NCBI GenBank assembly: GCA_017467985.1
Contig: JAFUJY010000077.1
Coordinates: 1-8,232 of the forward strand
Origin: Bacillota bacterium
GTDB lineage: Bacteria > Bacillota > Clostridia > Lachnospirales > Bianqueaceae
Direction: 5' to 3'
DNA length: 8,232 nt
The notes under the pieces: model-generated
Told to the model about the DNA's origin: nothing
Databases searched by the model: none
Seen by the model: the letters and a program-made list of their open reading frames with translations, nothing else
Program-made: the position numbers and the translations under genes
In this document: positions 5,075-8,232 of the stretch, piece after piece
How the letters are laid out: each line of letters opens with the position of its first letter
Numbering within the stretch: the stretch's first letter is position 1

Positions 5075-5847
5075 CTTCCCACCTGCTGATACCGCTGACC
5101 GTCCGAACGAATCCTCTGAAAATCAGCGTCATACTTTCTCATTAATTCATCAATCGTGGCATCCGTGCTGCTCATATTCAGCTGGCGGAACGCCCGCAGT
5201 TTATCCAGCTGCTCCTGCAGATCACTCTGCTTGCTCTCAGATACATAAAGCTCGTCCATATCGAAGGTAAAATGGGACCCGTTGGTCTCCAGATATGCCA
5301 GGACATTGCTGGCTTCTGCGTACAATTCCTGCAGCAGATGAACACAGTCCGCATAACGATGGATGATCTCCGCCTTGGCCGACTCCTTTAGATATGTATC
5401 GTTCATCATGCGGCGGGCTTCCTGCTCTTTATTCTTGATTTCTTCCTGAATCTGGATACGCAGCATGCGGATCTTATTCACAGCGCTGTCATCCACGGCT
5501 GTAGTACGCTTCTCTTTTTTCTTGGCAAAATCCTTCTCATGCTTGGTCTTATACTTCAGATGGTCATAGCCGAAAATCACAAAGCTCAACAGACCTCCCA
5601 CCAATGTCCCCGCAGAAAAAATTGTGTGCAGGATGTAGCTGGGCAGCATGTCCAAACCACCATTGGCCAGCAAAATAAAAAGAATACCTAAACACGTATA
5701 TACAACGGACTTAACTGAGCCGCTCATAATCCACTTTTTAAAACGCAGCTTACCCTTTTCATGATCATAAAACCGAGGCAACCGGAACAAAGCCATAATT
5801 CCTAAAAAAGCCGCTGCAAAACCTAAAACACTATATATGACAACCAA
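5071..5847 (-). CDS. Unrecognised membrane protein with cytoplasmic coiled coil
   Basis: This protein of about 258 aa is not recognised as a named family. Three hydrophobic segments are seen (about 2-21, 45-62, 71-93). A basic stretch follows (98-114, KYKTKHEKDFAKKKEKR), then a charged helical region with coiled-coil character (about 123-187 and 203-222). That fits a membrane anchor with a cytoplasmic C-terminal rod. It is the first gene of the operon with tsaE, tsaB and rimI, overlapping tsaE by 4 nt, so it is co-expressed with tRNA and ribosome modification enzymes. The start is uncertain. The reading begins at TTG (5847), but AAGGAG abuts that codon with no spacer. An ATA three codons on, or the ATG at residue 18, are alternatives. 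No function is inferred. Confidence 0.8.
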   Translation of the reverse strand: MVVIYSVLGFAAAFLGIMALFRLPRFYDHEKGKLRFKKWIMSGSVKSVVYTCLGILFILLANGGLDMLPSYILHTIFSAGTLVGGLLSFVIFGYDHLKYKTKHEKDFAKKKEKRTTAVDDSAVNKIRMLRIQIQEEIKNKEQEARRMMNDTYLKESAKAEIIHRYADCVHLLQELYAEASNVLAYLETNGSHFTFDMDELYVSESKQSDLQEQLDKLRAFRQLNMSSTDATIDELMRKYDADFQRIRSDGQRYQQVGR

Positions 5848-5876
5848 CTCCTTAATATTAATCCTGCAACGGATTT

Positions 5877-5905
5877 ATTATATCCTATTCCCGCTTAAGA
5901 TTCAA
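5877..5905 (-). promoter_or_regulatory. Sigma-A promoter of the membrane protein-tsaE-tsaB-rimI operon
   Basis: On the minus strand, -35 TTGAAT (5900-5905) and a perfect -10 TATAAT (5877-5882) are separated by 17 bp. It lies about 30 bp from the operon's first gene and is back-to-back with the riboswitch promoter. Confidence 0.88.
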
Positions 5906-5914
5906 GAAAAATAC

Positions 5915-5943
5915 TTGACTTTTTCTTAAATTCCCATTAGAAT
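5915..5943 (+). promoter_or_regulatory. Sigma-A promoter of the FMN riboswitch-ribU transcript
   Basis: -35 TTGACT (5915-5920) and -10 TAGAAT (5938-5943) have a 17-bp spacer. Transcription would start near 5950, at the 5' edge of the riboswitch. Confidence 0.87.
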
Positions 5944-5950
5944 TAGGTTA

Positions 5951-6064
5951 AGATCTTCAGGGCAGGGCGTAATTCCCTACCGGCGGTACAGTCCGCGAAC
6001 GCTTCTCAAGCGCCGATCCGGTGCAACTCCGGAACCGACAGTTATAGTCTGGATGAAAGAAGAC
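5951..6064 (+). promoter_or_regulatory. FMN riboswitch (RFN element)
   Basis: The conserved RFN blocks are all present in order: TCTTCAGGGCAGGG, ATTCCC-ACCGGCGGTA, AGTCCGCGA, GATCCGGTGCAACTCCGGA, ACCGACAGT, ATAGTCTGGATG and closing AGAAGA. P1 pairs TCTTC (5954-5958) with GAAGA near 6058-6062. It senses flavin mononucleotide. With the terminator downstream, FMN binding is expected to stop transcription before ribU. Confidence 0.97.
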
Positions 6065-6082
6065 CGTAGTGTTGTTATTTCT

Positions 6083-6119
6083 GCCCGGAAGGCCTGTATT
6101 TCCGGGCTATTTTATTTTT
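6083..6119 (+). terminator. Riboswitch-controlled intrinsic terminator
   Basis: An 8-bp stem (6083-6090/6100-6107, GCCCGGAA/TTCCGGGC) with a 9-nt loop is followed by a T-rich run (6108-6119). Its 5' arm with flanks (6081-6091) is complementary at 10 of 11 positions to 5955-5965 in the riboswitch 5' strand. That gives a mutually exclusive antiterminator when FMN is absent. Confidence 0.92.
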
Positions 6120-6134
6120 AAGGAGGATTTTATC

Positions 6135-6755
6135 ATGTCCAAACTTTTCACCGCGCACAATCTGGTTCTCATCGCCATGCTGTCTGCCTTGGCCTTTATC
6201 CTTATGTTTTTTGAGTTTCCGCTGCCCTTCCTGGCCCCCAGCTTCTATGAGTTAGACTTTAGCGAACTGCCGGTTTTGATCGGTGCCTTCTCCATGGGTC
6301 CTGTGGCCGGTGTCATCATTGAAGGTTTGAAAATCATCCTGAAACTGTTGTTTAAGGGCACTTCCACCGCTTATGTGGGGGATTTGGCCAATTTCATCGT
6401 GGGCTGTGCCTTCATCCTGCCGGCGGGCATCATCTATAAATACAAACATACTCGCAAGGGCGCGCTGCTGGGTCTCATTGCCGGCACACTGTTTTTACTG
6501 GTATTCGGCGCCATTGTCAATGCCGCTATCCTGCTGCCCTGGTACGCCGAGAACTTCTTCGGCGGCATGGAACCCATTCTGGAGGCCGGCCGGGCAATCT
6601 GGGGGGCAATTGACAGTGTATGGATGTTCGCTATCTTGATTGTTGTTCCGTTTAACCTGTTAAAGGGTGTGCTGGTCAGTACCGTAACGCTGCTGGTTTA
6701 TAAACATGTAAGCAAGCTGATTAATGGAACGCTAAAGAAAAATGCCAAGAAGTAG
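6135..6755 (+). CDS. ribU: Riboflavin ECF transporter substrate-binding subunit RibU
   Basis: This 206-aa integral membrane S-component binds riboflavin and delivers it through the energy-coupling factor (EcfA/A'/T) module, which is not in the window. Seen: about six hydrophobic segments, the RibU block FLAPSFYELDFSELPVLIGAF (33-53), FKGTSTAYVGDLANFIVG (73-90), NAAILLP (129-135) and FNLLKG (173-178), with a lysine-rich C-terminus. The start at 6135 follows AGGAGG by 8 bases. The longer in-frame reading from 6069 would run through the terminator and is rejected. Expression is set by the FMN riboswitch, so import falls when flavin is plentiful. Confidence 0.96.
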   Translation: MSKLFTAHNLVLIAMLSALAFILMFFEFPLPFLAPSFYELDFSELPVLIGAFSMGPVAGVIIEGLKIILKLLFKGTSTAYVGDLANFIVGCAFILPAGIIYKYKHTRKGALLGLIAGTLFLLVFGAIVNAAILLPWYAENFFGGMEPILEAGRAIWGAIDSVWMFAILIVVPFNLLKGVLVSTVTLLVYKHVSKLINGTLKKNAKK

Positions 6756-6776
6756 TTTGCTATTCGTGTAATACTC

Positions 6777-6827
6777 AAAAATCCCAACCACATATGTAAC
6801 TGTACATGGTTGGGATTTTTTTATTTG
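6777..6827. terminator. Bidirectional terminator between ribU and the MATE gene
   Basis: A 14-bp stem (6777-6790/6807-6820) with A-runs on one side and T-runs on the other works on both strands. For ribU the T-run continues into 6821-6822, and on the minus strand the stem ends in TTTTT directly after the stop of the MATE gene at 6821. Confidence 0.94.
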
Positions 6828-8158
6828 TTTTTTCGATTCACAATGACATAATATACCATGCACAGCACAATCTGCACAATGGTGGACGAGGGTGTTGCCA
6901 GTCCGATCATAAATAAAGTGGCTCCGCTGATACGGCTGATCAGAAACGCCACGGGGATACGCACCAAAAATGCACCCACTAGCCCCTGAATCATCACAAA
7001 AAAGGTCTTGCCGCAGCCGTTAAAATACCCGATAAAGCAGAACAAAAAGGATGTCAGCAGGGTGTCGATGGCATATGAACGCAGATAATCCACCGAGGCC
7101 GCGATGACTTGGGCATCCTTGGCAAATAGTCCTGACAGCAAATCACCATGGAAGAAAGAAACATAAAACATCATCACTCCCACAGCAGCGGAGGCTCCCA
7201 CACCATACCACAGGGTTTTGCGCGCACGATCCCATTTCCCAGCGCCCACATTCTGGGCCACAAAGGCGGACATGGACTGCATAAAGGCCGAAGGCACCAG
7301 CATGATAAAGCCGCACAATTTTTCTGCCACGCCCACACCTGCGGATGCAATCACACCCATGGCATTCACGATAGCCATAATCACCAAAAAGGAAATGCTG
7401 ACCAACAGATCCTGCAGGGCAACGGGGGTCCCCAGCCCCAGAATCTTTTTGATCATTTTCCCTTCAAAGCGAATCGCCTTCAGACTAAAGGTAAAGGGCA
7501 AGGGCCGCTTGGCAATAATTATCAGAGACAGCACCACGCTGATGGCCTGGGCCGCTACTGTGGCAATGGCTGCACCCGCAGCCCCCATTTTGAATACGGC
7601 CACCAATAACAAATCCCCGAAAATATTCACCACGCAGGCGATGGCCACCGTGATCAAGGGCATCTTCGAATCACCGATCCCTCTGAAAATGCTGCCCAGC
7701 AAGTTATAACCCACAATGAATAAAAAACCACTGGCACAGATCCGAATATAAGCCACGGTGGAGTCAAAGGCTTCCTCCGGGGCCTGCAGCAGAGCAGCCA
7801 AAGGACCCGCCAAAGCAATAATCCCAATGGTCATCATCACAGTAACCACTAAGAATAAACTGATACCGTTGCCAATGGTCTGAGCCGCTTTTTCCGGGCG
7901 CTTCTGCCCTATGTACTGCCCAATCATAATGGTAATGCCCATGGACAAGCCGGTCACCACCACGGTCAGCGAGTTCATCAGCTGACTGCCGGTGGACACC
8001 GCCGACACCTCTCCGGCGTTGGAATACTGCCCTACCACCAATAAGTCCACCGCACCATACATGGTCTGCAAAAATAATGCCGCCAGCACGGGCAGCGCAA
8101 AACGAATCAAAGGCATCAAAATCGGCCCTTCTGTAAACGTAGTAACCTGTTTCTTCAT
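6821..8158 (-). CDS. MATE-family multidrug/small-molecule exporter
   Basis: This protein of about 445 aa, of usual MATE length, has around twelve hydrophobic segments arranged as two similar halves. The first helix carries FALPVLAALFLQTMYGAVD (20-38) with the family proline P23 and aspartate D38. The second half begins with GLGTPVALQDLLVSISF. GSIFRGIGDSK and GYFNGCGKT are the paired loop motifs of the two halves. Such proteins export cationic drugs or metabolites using Na+ or H+ gradients, and the substrate is unknown. The ATG at 8158 and a TTG at 8161 are both possible starts. AGGAG lies 10 bases before TTG and 13 before ATG. It is a single-gene unit, convergent with ribU. Confidence 0.93.
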   Translation of the reverse strand: MKKQVTTFTEGPILMPLIRFALPVLAALFLQTMYGAVDLLVVGQYSNAGEVSAVSTGSQLMNSLTVVVTGLSMGITIMIGQYIGQKRPEKAAQTIGNGISLFLVVTVMMTIGIIALAGPLAALLQAPEEAFDSTVAYIRICASGFLFIVGYNLLGSIFRGIGDSKMPLITVAIACVVNIFGDLLLVAVFKMGAAGAAIATVAAQAISVVLSLIIIAKRPLPFTFSLKAIRFEGKMIKKILGLGTPVALQDLLVSISFLVIMAIVNAMGVIASAGVGVAEKLCGFIMLVPSAFMQSMSAFVAQNVGAGKWDRARKTLWYGVGASAAVGVMMFYVSFFHGDLLSGLFAKDAQVIAASVDYLRSYAIDTLLTSFLFCFIGYFNGCGKTFFVMIQGLVGAFLVRIPVAFLISRISGATLFMIGLATPSSTIVQIVLCMVYYVIVNRKNK

Positions 8159-8189
8159 CAATCTATATATTCTCCTATAGTTTTTCCTT

Positions 8190-8218
8190 ATTATAAAACA
8201 TATTTTTTCAGAAGTCCA
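8190..8218 (-). promoter_or_regulatory. Sigma-A promoter of the MATE gene
   Basis: On the minus strand, -35 TGGACT (8213-8218; 4 of 6 to consensus) and a perfect -10 TATAAT (8190-8195) have a 17-bp spacer. This lies about 30 bases before the start codon. Confidence 0.75.
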
Positions 8219-8232
8219 TCATTTTCTATTGC

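Noticed and set aside
7148..7709. Two plus-strand open frames opposite the MATE gene
   Set aside because: Their composition mirrors the antisense of hydrophobic codons, with no ribosome binding sites or domain features, and the MATE frame is clear.

Overview
The window reads as chromosomal DNA of an endospore-forming member of the Bacillota, most likely a clostridial (Clostridia-type) gut or anaerobe lineage. The evidence is a clear forespore sigma factor SigG, strong AGGAGG-type ribosome binding sites, sigma-A promoters with 17-bp spacers, an FMN riboswitch controlling an ECF-type riboflavin transporter (RibU), and compact TsaE-TsaB-RimI gene packing. The genus cannot be told from the sequence. 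Intergenic gaps are all under 300 bases and nearly all of them hold identifiable signals.

Layout. Bases 1-74 are the 3' part of a tRNA-Leu(CAG), followed by an intrinsic terminator, a second hairpin and a 32-bp tandem repeat. On the minus strand, 240-1777 is a two-gene operon of an SGNH hydrolase and a nucleoside hydrolase with an IAG-type active-site tryptophan, driven by an extended -10 promoter. Divergently, sigG (1902-2672) has its own sigma-G-type promoter.

Directly after sigG lies the most interesting locus, 2679-3422: a sigma-A promoter, a short structured RNA with three 34/35-bp tandem repeats, an intrinsic terminator, and a 176-aa protein recognisable as a ToxN/AbiQ-family endoribonuclease. 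This is the complete architecture of a type III (RNA antitoxin-protein toxin) toxin-antitoxin and phage-defence system. Two full repeat units can be folded into the same H-type pseudoknot, with a compensatory base-pair change between them. The toxin gene is far more AT-rich than its neighbours, which suggests acquisition by transfer.

From 5847 down to 3481, on the minus strand, is an operon of four genes, each overlapping the next by exactly 4 nt: an unrecognised membrane/coiled-coil protein, tsaE, tsaB and rimI. TsaE and TsaB belong to the t6A37 tRNA-modification pathway and RimI is a protein N-acetyltransferase. Divergently, an FMN riboswitch with a terminator controls ribU (6135-6755), where FMN would shut off riboflavin import. 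A bidirectional terminator separates ribU from a convergent MATE-family exporter gene (6821-8158, minus) with its own promoter near the window end.
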